Assembly (NCBI GenBank): GCA_964644605.1
Contig: CAZXWS010000017.1
Coordinates: forward strand, 1 to 11,994
Direction: 5' to 3'
DNA: 11,994 nucleotides
Origin: CAZLAJ01 sp964644605
Lineage (GTDB): Bacteria > Patescibacteriota > Microgenomatia > UBA1406 > GWC2-37-13
Below are positions 1 to 6,627 of this stretch, one piece after another; the first letter of the stretch is position 1, and each line of letters opens with the position of its first letter. The position numbers and the translations under genes were made by a program. The notes below the pieces were generated by a model. That model saw only the letters and a list, made by a program, of their open reading frames with translations. It made no database searches and was not told the origin of the DNA.

Positions 1-790
1 TGATACTGCTCAACACTTTGAGAAAGTAAGAGACCTGCAATAAATAGGCTGACATATACTGGTAGACCTACCATAACAGACCCATATGCTACGGTTAATA
101 TAAAAAGGATTATGAAAAGGCTAAACAGATCTCGGGATACATGGGCAATGTGATCAAATACGGAGGGAATTATTTTTTTGCCTGCAAAATTTAATAACCA
201 CAGTAAAAGTACGGTGAAAATAGTGGTGATACTTATGTTCTTAAAAATTGTGAGAAGATCAGACTTAGTGCTAGAACTACTTAAGCTAATAACATATATG
301 ACCGGAATGAATGTCAAATCCTGAAAAAGCAAAATACCTGCTACTAGTTCGCCGAGAAATGTTGCCTCCTCTCCCCTCTCTTGTAAAATTTTCACAATTA
401 GAGCAGTAGAAGAATAAGAAAAAGCGACAGCAATAAAAATAGACTGAAAAATATTAAAACCAAAAAACTGGAAAAAAATGTCAGGGATATGATCGAAATA
501 CATAACTGGATAACTCCGCCAAGTACAATAAACTTGCGTAGCTCCATAATCCTTTTATAATTCATTTGCATTCCGGTGGTAAAAAGGAGGAGCATAATCC
601 CAAATGTTGCGAATTGATCTACAGCAGGGGCATTAATATAGTTACTAAAAAATGAACTGAGCAGTATGCCCCCCAACAAGTATCCAAATAACGATGAAAT
701 GTGGAGTCTACGGCAGAGGTACGCTAAGATGAACGGCACGAATAAAAATAATAAGTAACTCACAAAAATGGAAGACTGTATATCAGCCAT
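1..790 (-). pseudogene. Kef-type (CPA2) cation/proton antiporter, frameshifted and truncated by the left edge
   Basis: This is an inner-membrane monovalent cation/H+ antiporter of the CPA2/KefB type. The 5' part is very hydrophobic and carries the family feature of a glycine-rich segment (GYLLGGILLS) followed by a TTGMQM stretch. It stops at TAA 398-400 after an unrelated Leu/Phe-rich tail. One frame over, from about position 470 down to 1, the family signature continues: AFSYSSTALIVKILQERGEE, then a GILLFQDLTFIPV segment. Both are typical of the Kef Na_H_exchanger domain. The two frames join if one T is added in a run on the coding strand, either the T6 at 462-467 or the T7 at 472-478. The gene is therefore either broken, mis-assembled by one base, or decoded by -1 slippage. 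I chose the ATG at 788-790 (MADIQSS) over a TTG at 829 because the latter lies in spacer repeat DNA. No ligand-binding C-terminal domain is visible because the gene leaves the window. It is last in the lgt-zinc finger-antiporter run. Confidence 0.85.
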
Positions 791-806
791 ATCATTACAA
801 TATACA

Positions 807-860
807 CTAAAAACTAAGTTAAAAGTCAATCCCGAGTACTCGGGACAAAAGTCAAAAGTT
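807..860. repeat. 7-nt unit array interrupted by a GAGTACTC palindrome
   Basis: Units of 7 nt run CTAAAAA (807-813), CTAAGTT (814-820) and AAAAGTC (821-827). They are interrupted by 19 nt containing the palindrome TCCCGAGTACTCGGGA (830-845), then continue as AAAAGTC (847-853) and AAAAGTT (854-860). The array fills the spacer between the antiporter start and the zinc-finger stop. An AAAAGTC unit lies on each side of the palindrome. Confidence 0.7.
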
Positions 861-865
861 TTAGA

Positions 866-1231
866 TTACTTGCGGAGTTTCGTTTCGCATTTAATGCAGT
901 ACTGTGCTTCTGGAACGAGATTAAGACGGGCTTGAGGGATAATTTCCTTACAGTTTTTGCAGTATCCATAAACGTTTTTTTCAATAGAAGTTAAAGCCTT
1001 TTCTACATCTTTCAAACGCTTTTCCAGTTGTTTTACTTTTGCTTCAACGAGAGCATGATATTCTTGTTCACGTACATCAGTATCAATCGCAGCGTTATCT
1101 GAGGCATAATCTGGATCTGAAAAGGGATCATCCTTCTTCAACTGTTTTATCTGAATCCGGATTTCCTTGTTCAGATTCTGTAGTTTCGTCTGCTGGTCTT
1201 GAATAAACTGTTTGGGAAGTTTTGTTTCCAT
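866..1231 (-). CDS. TraR/DksA-family C4 zinc-finger protein
   Basis: This is a small protein (121 aa) of the DksA/TraR superfamily, whose members bind in the RNA polymerase secondary channel and modulate initiation. Residues 5-85 are charged and helical with coiled-coil character, and contain the acidic stretch DDPFSDPDYASDNAAIDTD. The C-terminus carries a C4 zinc finger: Cys91-x2-Cys94 and Cys112-x2-Cys115, in the context GYCKNCKEIIPQARL and YCIKCETK. The length suits the short CPR members of the family. The first 34 codons overlap the 3' end of lgt in another frame, yet the N-terminus resembles the family pattern, so ATG 1229-1231 is probably genuine. There is no Shine-Dalgarno upstream. 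Translation may depend on ribosomes finishing lgt. The precise promoter targets cannot be told from sequence. Confidence 0.9.
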   Translation of the reverse strand: METKLPKQFIQDQQTKLQNLNKEIRIQIKQLKKDDPFSDPDYASDNAAIDTDVREQEYHALVEAKVKQLEKRLKDVEKALTSIEKNVYGYCKNCKEIIPQARLNLVPEAQYCIKCETKLRK

Positions 1232-2018
1232 TCAATATTTTGAAATTTTTAAATGATCCTATGTTTTTAAAGGTGGTATTTTTTAAGCTGATAAGTAATA
1301 CAATAACAGATATACCTAATACAACAGCAGATACTATACCATTAAAACTTTGACCTAACAAGTATAACCGATGCTCCTTTAATTTGTCAAATATAAAATA
1401 AATAAGAGAAAAATAGAGCAAAAAAAAGTAAAATACAAACCCTTTTTTAAATGTTTCACGACGAACGCTAAAAAGCAATTTATAGGCGATAAAAGCACCG
1501 ATAAAAAATAAAATCGCCTCATAAAACGGCGTGAGATGGCGAAACTGTGAGTAACCCACATATTTTATAGACAAAGGAAACTTAGTTTGAGTACCCACTT
1601 CACTCCCCGCAAAAAAACTTCCCAACTTTCCAAAACCTAACCCAATAAATATTGGTGCCATAAAATAATCAATAATATCGTTAAATCGGTATTTTTTAGT
1701 TCTAATATACAGCAACAAACCGATTAATCCGCCCGCGATACACCCATAAATTGAGAATCCAGGGTATCCATTAATCAAGATATACCGAAGTAAGTGTGTG
1801 CCGAAGTCTTTGAAATGTAATGCGATATATATAATTCGTCCGGTGATTAAAGCTCCAATCACTGCACTAAAAAAGCCATCAAACATATCTTCTTCTTTGT
1901 AAGCAGTGAGGCGGAAATTCTTCCATAACAAAAATGCACTCCAGAAAAACGCAAGAACCAAAAACACCCCGAAGGTGTATATTTTGATGAATTTTAAGTC
2001 TAGTAATACTGGTAACAT
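1128..2018 (-). CDS. lgt: Prolipoprotein diacylglyceryl transferase (divergent)
   Basis: Lgt is an integral inner-membrane enzyme that moves diacylglycerol from phosphatidylglycerol onto the lipobox cysteine of prolipoproteins. The protein has about seven hydrophobic segments and shows the family order. A GALITGRIIYIALHF segment comes early. GYPGFSIYGCIAGGLIG stands in the HGG loop. GLGFGKLGSFFAGSEVG stands in the GRxGNFxNxE signature. HLTPFYEA matches HPSQLYEA, and FDKLKEHR..LLGQ sits near the end. Several residues differ from the E. coli pattern: Lys replaces the signature Arg, Ser the Asn, and the HGG histidine is not obvious. The signature Glu is kept. I chose ATG 2016-2018 (MLPVLLDLKF), since the 10 codons before it lie in repeat DNA. 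A polar tail of about 45 residues follows the last membrane segment, and its last 34 codons overlap the zinc-finger gene. It is first in the minus-strand run. Confidence 0.88.
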   Translation of the reverse strand: MLPVLLDLKFIKIYTFGVFLVLAFFWSAFLLWKNFRLTAYKEEDMFDGFFSAVIGALITGRIIYIALHFKDFGTHLLRYILINGYPGFSIYGCIAGGLIGLLLYIRTKKYRFNDIIDYFMAPIFIGLGFGKLGSFFAGSEVGTQTKFPLSIKYVGYSQFRHLTPFYEAILFFIGAFIAYKLLFSVRRETFKKGFVFYFFLLYFSLIYFIFDKLKEHRLYLLGQSFNGIVSAVVLGISVIVLLISLKNTTFKNIGSFKNFKILNGNKTSQTVYSRPADETTESEQGNPDSDKTVEEG

Positions 2019-2027
2019 ATTAATTAT

Positions 2028-2102
2028 GAAACATGAAACATAGAACACGAAACAAATAAGTATAATTGTGTTCCATGTTGCGTGCTACATGTTTCATGTG
2101 TT
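2028..2102. repeat. Inverted arms built of 7-nt units between divergent genes
   Basis: The left arm is 7-nt units of GAAACAT type: two perfect copies at 2028-2041, then AGAACAC (2042-2048) and GAAACAA (2049-2055). The right arm is the reverse complement type: GTGTTCC (2068-2074), ATGTTGC (2075-2081), GTGCTAC (2082-2088), ATGTTTC (2089-2095) and ATGTGTT (2096-2102). When the arms are paired, GTGCTAC has no partner, so they differ by one whole unit. The hairpin lies between divergent lgt and the HAD gene. Confidence 0.75.
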
Positions 2103-2119
2103 GTCAACGTTTCTTCAAG

Positions 2120-2125
2120 TATAAT
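2120..2125 (+). promoter_or_regulatory. Candidate -10 box of the HAD-GT4-methyltransferase run
   Basis: A perfect TATAAT occurs here, about 10 nt before the GTG proposed as the start of the HAD gene. A start site near 2132 would give an almost leaderless mRNA. No -35 hexamer lies at 16-18 nt; the nearest match, TTGTCA at 2101-2106, is only 13 nt away. Confidence 0.4.
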
Positions 2126-2134
2126 TTACTCAAA

Positions 2135-2746
2135 GTGAAAATACAACGTAGTGAAAAAAACTTGAAAGAACCTATCAGAGTAGGCTTTGATATGGATGGT
2201 GTGATTCTCTATAACCCCTTTCGTATTATGCGGCCCATTGTTTCATTCGTAAAACGCTACCTCCTTAAACGAAAAACAACTAAATTTTATTTACCAAAAT
2301 CTCGTTTTGAAATGTTTATTTGGCTATTATTACACAAATCAAGCATGTTCCCTGCTCCAGGATTTACTGATCTAAAACAGCTCATAAGACAAAAAAAAAT
2401 CAAAGCTTATATTGTGACGAGCCGCTACAGTACTTTAAAAAGCGATGTTGAGTACTGGTTTAAAAAACTCAATGGTGACAGTATCTTTGAAGGCTGCTAT
2501 TACAATGAAGGTGATATTCAACCGCATCTCCATAAAGAAACTATGATTAAAAAGCTTAATTTAGACTATTTTGTGGAAGATAACTGGAATATTGTGCAGC
2601 ATGTGAACGATAACTTACATAAAAATAATCTCAAAACTAAAGTCCTGTGGATTAGCAATATCATTGATTATAGGATTCCATATGAGCACAAATTTTCATC
2701 ACTTAAAAAAGTTGTGGAGTTTTTAAAGCATGAATTTGAAAAATGA
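2135..2746 (+). CDS. HAD-superfamily phosphatase-like protein (NT5C-like)
   Basis: This is a soluble HAD-fold hydrolase. Numbered from the GTG start, motif I is FDMDGV with the nucleophile and acid/base pair Asp19 and Asp21. Motif II is IVTSR near residue 95. A lysine near residue 134-139 can serve as motif III, and the acidic motif IV is FVEDN near 147-150. The general shape resembles 5'(3')-deoxyribonucleotidase-like (NT5C) members, but the substrate cannot be read from sequence. Earlier in-frame starts exist (TTG 2066, ATG 2075, ATG 2096), but they would translate the 7-nt repeat arm into a Cys-rich N-terminus unlike a HAD domain. GTG 2135 just after a TATAAT is my choice, with moderate certainty. 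Its stop overlaps the ATG of the glycosyltransferase (ATGA), so the two are probably translationally coupled and may act on a sugar-phosphate or nucleotide intermediate. Confidence 0.8.
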   Translation: MKIQRSEKNLKEPIRVGFDMDGVILYNPFRIMRPIVSFVKRYLLKRKTTKFYLPKSRFEMFIWLLLHKSSMFPAPGFTDLKQLIRQKKIKAYIVTSRYSTLKSDVEYWFKKLNGDSIFEGCYYNEGDIQPHLHKETMIKKLNLDYFVEDNWNIVQHVNDNLHKNNLKTKVLWISNIIDYRIPYEHKFSSLKKVVEFLKHEFEK

Positions 2747-3861
2747 AAATACTTTTTTTTTCTCCTTACTTCTATCCTTACACCTCAGGAATTACTACGT
2801 ACCCGTTTCTTGTTTTTTCCCATCTTGCAAAACAGAATGAGGTGACTATACTCACATTTCCACATATTAAAGAACTTCCACAAGAAGAACACATCGATAA
2901 TATTACTATAGTACGGCTCCCCTATGTATTCAAAATCTCAAAAGGATTCATATCACCACAATCTCTGTATTATTTCTTCAAGTATTTACAAAAAAGTGAG
3001 ATTGTTTTTCTGAATATTCCTAACTTTGAAGGTATCTTTTTAGCGATCCTCGCGAAAATCCTAAAGAAACGAATAATAAGTATTTATCACTGCGAAGTAA
3101 AATTAAGCTCAGGATTTTTTAATAGCATAATTGAGTGTTTTCTGAGCATAGCCGTATTTATGCAGTTACTTCTCAGTGATACGATAATTGGATACACAAA
3201 AGATTATGTTATGGATAAAGCAAACGGGAGACGCTTTAAAAATAAATTTGTCTTTACTTTGCCTCCTGTTCCATCGTTAACCTATACTAAAATAAAACAT
3301 GACTCAAAAAGATTTACTCTTGGCTTTGCGGGAAGAATTGCTCAAGAAAAAGGGTTGGAATTTTTAATTGACGCGGCTTCAACCTTACAAAAAGAGGGAG
3401 TAAATCTAGAGCTCATATTTGCAGGTCCCCTTGGCAAGGAAGTAGCGGGTGAAGAACAATATTACAAAAAAATACGTAGTCTGCTTGATCATAAAAAACT
3501 AAAATTTACGTTTTTAGGCACACTAAAGAATAAAGATTTCGGAAATTTCTATAAATCTGTAGATATATTAGTCCTCCCCTCTGTTAACAAAACAGAAGCA
3601 TTCGGAATGGTACAGGTGGAAGCAATGTTAGCAGGCACACCTGTTATTGCTTCAAACTTAGCTGGTGTCCGTATTCCAATCACTTTAACAAAAATGGGTA
3701 TAGTTGTTGAACCAAAAAACGTTGCTGATCTCGTTACAGCGATTAAAGAAATTAAGACTCATTACGATAAATATGCCAATGATCTACTGATCAAAAAAGC
3801 ACATGAAGTGTTCGATATAGATAAAACATTCAAACTCTATGATAAACTTATTCGTTTATGA
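2743..3861 (+). CDS. Glycosyltransferase family 4 (GT-B fold)
   Basis: This is a retaining GT-B glycosyltransferase of 372 aa, probably cytoplasmic or membrane-peripheral, that transfers a sugar from a nucleotide donor to a lipid-linked or glycan acceptor. The N-terminal acceptor domain opens with MKILFFSPYFYPYTSGITTY, the usual first strand and glycine loop. The C-terminal donor domain begins at about residue 190 with FTLGFAGRIAQEKG, containing Arg198 and Lys203 of the donor-phosphate site. The E-x7-E motif is Glu285 to Glu293 (EAFGMVQVE), followed by AGTPVIASNLAG. Hydrophobic stretches at about 87-115 and 127-150 may help membrane association. The start overlaps the HAD stop by 4 bp. A methyltransferase follows 74 bp downstream, which suggests a short glycan or glycolipid pathway. 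The exact sugar is not predictable. Confidence 0.93.
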   Translation: MKILFFSPYFYPYTSGITTYPFLVFSHLAKQNEVTILTFPHIKELPQEEHIDNITIVRLPYVFKISKGFISPQSLYYFFKYLQKSEIVFLNIPNFEGIFLAILAKILKKRIISIYHCEVKLSSGFFNSIIECFLSIAVFMQLLLSDTIIGYTKDYVMDKANGRRFKNKFVFTLPPVPSLTYTKIKHDSKRFTLGFAGRIAQEKGLEFLIDAASTLQKEGVNLELIFAGPLGKEVAGEEQYYKKIRSLLDHKKLKFTFLGTLKNKDFGNFYKSVDILVLPSVNKTEAFGMVQVEAMLAGTPVIASNLAGVRIPITLTKMGIVVEPKNVADLVTAIKEIKTHYDKYANDLLIKKAHEVFDIDKTFKLYDKLIRL

Positions 3862-3874
3862 AATTTAATACTCG

Positions 3875-3915
3875 ATTCTGGATGCGCTCAAACGCACGTT
3901 TTCGCTTACCAGAAT
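3875..3915. repeat. REP-like palindromic element between GT4 and methyltransferase genes
   Basis: The outer arms ATTCTGG (3875-3881) and CCAGAAT (3909-3915) pair perfectly. Inside, GCG and CGC can pair, and AAACG faces CGTTT across a 2-nt gap. The element is more GC-rich than its surroundings and has no T-run after it, so it looks like a dispersed palindromic repeat and not a terminator. Confidence 0.6.
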
Positions 3916-3935
3916 GACGTTGTAATTTATAATGT

Positions 3936-4712
3936 ATGAAACGAACACTAAAATATTTTATTAGAGAGTACTTGGAAAATCGTCCACTCTTCTTTTCGTT
4001 TATTAGACCTCAAGAAGCTTACTTATTCTATAAACACTTGGATCTTCTCCACTCCCCTATTCTTGACTTTGGTTGCGGAGATGGTTTTTTTGCTGAACTA
4101 GTTTTTGGAAAAAAGAAAATTGATGTTGGTTTGGATTTAAAAATAAGCCGCGCGCCAGAATCTGAAAAACAAGGAGTATACAAAAAAGTGTCTTATTATG
4201 ATGGAATTACCATTCCCTTCAAAGATAACTACTTCAGAACTACGGTATCGAACTGCGTGCTTGAGCATCTCCCCTATCTGCAAAAAAATTTAGCAGAGAT
4301 TTATCGTGTACTGAAACCAGGTGGATTCTTCATTACAACCGTAATGGCAGACAAATGGGAACAGACACAACTGGGGGCAAAACTACTCGGCAATACCTAC
4401 CGCAATTATATGAGGCGAAAACAGGAACATAGTAATTTGTTAAGTGTAAAAAAGTGGGAAAGTGTTTTTAAAAAAGCAGGCTTTAACGTGGAAGCGTGTG
4501 AAGGATACCTCTCCCCTACTGCAGCAAATGTATTAGATGCAGCACACTATGTTTCCATTCCTTCTTTAATAAGTTACAAACTCACTGGCAAGTGGGTACC
4601 ATTTCCGAAATTGAATGATGTATTAAAACTAGAAAACCATATCGAAAAAATTATCAGCAAGACTGTAATGCCAGCCGATTCCTCCGCGCTTTTTTACGTG
4701 TTAAAAAAGTAA
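3936..4712 (+). CDS. Class I SAM-dependent methyltransferase (Methyltransf_11 type)
   Basis: This is a soluble Rossmann-fold methyltransferase of 258 aa. Motif I is ILDFGCGDGFF at about residues 42-52 and binds SAM. An acidic residue ending the next strand (VGLDLK) matches motif II. The post-motif SNCVLEHLPYLQKNLAEIYR followed by VLKPGGFFITT is the usual VLEH...LKPGG pattern of Methyltransf_11. The C-terminal 100 residues (KWESVFKKAGF onward) form a cap that probably selects the substrate. The start is ATG 3936, preceded by the AT-rich ATTTATAATGT with no Shine-Dalgarno. It lies third in the HAD-GT4 run, so a sugar or lipid-linked glycan is a reasonable substrate by context, although members of this family also methylate quinones and small molecules. 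It converges on the GT-C gene. Confidence 0.9.
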   Translation: MKRTLKYFIREYLENRPLFFSFIRPQEAYLFYKHLDLLHSPILDFGCGDGFFAELVFGKKKIDVGLDLKISRAPESEKQGVYKKVSYYDGITIPFKDNYFRTTVSNCVLEHLPYLQKNLAEIYRVLKPGGFFITTVMADKWEQTQLGAKLLGNTYRNYMRRKQEHSNLLSVKKWESVFKKAGFNVEACEGYLSPTAANVLDAAHYVSIPSLISYKLTGKWVPFPKLNDVLKLENHIEKIISKTVMPADSSALFYVLKK

Positions 4713-4729
4713 TATCGCATATTTTAGTA

Positions 4730-4811
4730 GTTAGCGCAGGGAACGGTTTTCCCCCGTCGCCCCGAGTACTCGGGGCTATGGAAGGACAAGTAAACCGTTC
4801 CTACACCTAAC
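4730..4811. repeat. Nested inverted repeat with central GAGTACTC palindrome
   Basis: Outer arms at 4730-4749 and 4792-4811 match at about 15 of 20 positions, including a perfect 10-bp core, GGAACGGTTT against AAACCGTTCC. At the centre lies the perfect 18-nt palindrome GCCCCGAGTACTCGGGGC (4759-4776), the same core as at 830-845. The structure sits between convergent genes. It could slow transcription from both sides, but no T-run follows the stem. Confidence 0.65.
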
Positions 4812-4869
4812 ACCTAACGCTTAACTCCTAACCTCCTAATACCAAATAACAAATACCCAATAACAATTT
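4806..4869. repeat. Two adjacent arrays of 7-nt units
   Basis: Four units of CCTAAC-N type occupy 4806-4833 (CCTAACA, CCTAACG, CTTAACT, CCTAACC), with a weaker fifth after them. A second family follows at 4842-4869 (CCAAATA, ACAAATA, CCCAATA, ACAATTT). Together with the nested palindrome they fill the 185-bp gap between the convergent methyltransferase and GT-C genes; no gene is seen there. Confidence 0.7.
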
Positions 4870-4897
4870 CTACTCGTATTTCGTCACTCCTAACTCA

Positions 4898-6619
4898 TTA
4901 AGTTTTCTTATATATTAAAACAAGCGGGTGATCGTAGACTGTAAACGATTCATCACTCCACTGGTCAGGAAAATCGAGAGGAATACCTAAATATCGAAGT
5001 GATGGATAAGAATGAAATTCAGAAACTTTTTTATAGTTTGTTTTATTATTCAATAATTGGTTGTAAAAAACAGTCATGCGCGGATACTTTTCTGGAACTG
5101 TGGGAATACTTCCCCATCCTCTATTACTTGAAAGAATGTAATAATCAGCACGCTGCAGTAAATCCTGCATTTTACTGAATTTTTCATTTGAATCTGGATC
5201 AAAAACCGGTAATTGCTCACTTTGAAATGTTTTTCCATAATTTTCAGGTAATGGCATTGGAAGCCCATCATCCCAATGTTCACTCAGAATGAGTGAATCA
5301 TTTGGAAGATTTTGATAAATCCAATCAGAAGCAGCTAACCGCGAAGTTTTATTTATATAAATAGACATAAAAGCTAAGGGCCAGATGAGAAGTGCAATCA
5401 CATAAATACCTTGTAATAAATAACGTGTAAAACGTGATGAATTTGCAAATAATCCTGATATGTACATATAACCGATAGCAGCAAGAATTGCTAAGTACGG
5501 ATATATAAATATAAAATAGCGCACAACTTTCACAAACTGCACCGATTGATAGAGAAAAAAGACTAATACCCAGATAAATATGACAGACAGTACTGTCCTA
5601 TCCAAATGTTTACGTAGTAAGTTTCCCTTTAAAAGTAGCGCTAACACTCCTATTACAACTAGAATAAAAAACGGTAATCCTATACCGATAAGAGCAAGAT
5701 TTTTTAGACTAAATAGTACGGGAGGTTTATTTATCCACTGTACTCCTGGTGGGTACCACACATTTTTTCCTTCAAATGATTTCAGCGCTCGCAAATTCTG
5801 CATAAACAACACATTGAGTTGTGGATTCAATACATTTTCTGTTTCAAAATAATATGGAGCTGCAATACGCAAAGAAAAATAACTTGTGAAGCAAAATAGA
5901 AGTGCAAGCAGAAGTGTAGTAAAAATTTTCTTTCTGGTTTTAAAGTATGGATATGAAAAGAAAAATAGTAATAGTGGAGCGATAAAGACCCCACTAACTT
6001 TTGCCGCAATTGCTAAACCAAAAAAAATTCCACTCAAAGCTACCGCTGGGATACGCCTGTTTTTATAAAAACGAATCATAAAGTACAAACTCGCAGTCAT
6101 AAAGAAATTTAAAAGAGTATCAGATGCGAAACAGTGTGAAAGGTGAATGGGAAGTACTGCAATCGCATACAACAAGGCTGCGATAAATGGCAATACAGTA
6201 ATGGTATTCTTCTTTTTTTGTTCGAGAAGCAATTCTGTAATTTTATAGACAAAAACTACCACACCAAGGTCAAAAAAAGCGGATAAGCCTCGTCCTAAGA
6301 TAGTAAAACTACTATATGTATCGTTGTTAGTAGCAAGAGCAATCAATTTATTAATAACAACCGGGAGCGTACCATACACATAAAATTTATATCCGATGTT
6401 TGTAGGATTAAAAAGAGATGTGTTTGGATCAAGATATTGAACGAATGAATGTGGCAATACCATTGCATTTCCAACCATTGTGAGAAACCGTTCGTCTGGA
6501 TGTAAGTGTAGTCCTTGATCCCAATTAATTCCGTATAATCTGAAAGCAGCTGCAATGATAAGAACTAAAAGCAAAAAAAATTTTCGCGTGGCAATTCGTT
6601 TTAAACTCTCCATATACAT
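4898..6619 (-). CDS. GT-C fold membrane glycosyltransferase (PMT/ArnT-like, GT39/GT83 type)
   Basis: This is a polytopic membrane enzyme of 573 aa that uses a polyprenyl-phosphate sugar as donor and acts on the outer face of the membrane. The first membrane helix (residues 14-25) leads into an outside loop INWDQGLHLHPDERF. Asp34 and the Asp42-Glu43 pair are where GT-C enzymes keep their catalytic acid. About ten further hydrophobic segments follow, up to around residue 425. A soluble C-terminal part begins with SRLAASDWIYQNLPNDSLIL and contains a SEHWDDGLP segment, typical of bacterial PMT_2-like proteins. ATG 6617-6619 is used; a second in-frame ATG lies 6 nt inside. The gene starts 8 nt after the stop of the CBS gene, so the two form an operon. 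The acceptor (protein, teichoic-like polymer or glycolipid) cannot be told. Confidence 0.88.
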   Translation of the reverse strand: MYMESLKRIATRKFFLLLVLIIAAAFRLYGINWDQGLHLHPDERFLTMVGNAMVLPHSFVQYLDPNTSLFNPTNIGYKFYVYGTLPVVINKLIALATNNDTYSSFTILGRGLSAFFDLGVVVFVYKITELLLEQKKKNTITVLPFIAALLYAIAVLPIHLSHCFASDTLLNFFMTASLYFMIRFYKNRRIPAVALSGIFFGLAIAAKVSGVFIAPLLLFFFSYPYFKTRKKIFTTLLLALLFCFTSYFSLRIAAPYYFETENVLNPQLNVLFMQNLRALKSFEGKNVWYPPGVQWINKPPVLFSLKNLALIGIGLPFFILVVIGVLALLLKGNLLRKHLDRTVLSVIFIWVLVFFLYQSVQFVKVVRYFIFIYPYLAILAAIGYMYISGLFANSSRFTRYLLQGIYVIALLIWPLAFMSIYINKTSRLAASDWIYQNLPNDSLILSEHWDDGLPMPLPENYGKTFQSEQLPVFDPDSNEKFSKMQDLLQRADYYILSSNRGWGSIPTVPEKYPRMTVFYNQLLNNKTNYKKVSEFHSYPSLRYLGIPLDFPDQWSDESFTVYDHPLVLIYKKT

Positions 6620-6627
6620 ATATTACT

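Noticed and set aside
1379..1561. Minus-strand open frame of 60 codons inside lgt
   Set aside because: It lies in a shifted frame of lgt; its hydrophobic character follows from the T-rich lgt codons.
2028..2102. CRISPR array
   Set aside because: Units are 7 nt with no spacers between them; the repeats are too short and contiguous.
2744..2746. Recoded TGA (genetic code 25)
   Set aside because: TGA ends several well-delimited genes (HAD, GT4, lgt) at expected lengths, so the standard stop use holds.
3928..3933. TATAAT as a -10 box for the methyltransferase
   Set aside because: It ends 2 nt before the ATG, so transcription would start inside the coding region.
5580..6068. Plus-strand open frames of 60-90 codons inside the GT-C gene
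   Set aside because: They are antisense to a well-supported membrane protein and have no recognisable domain or start signal.
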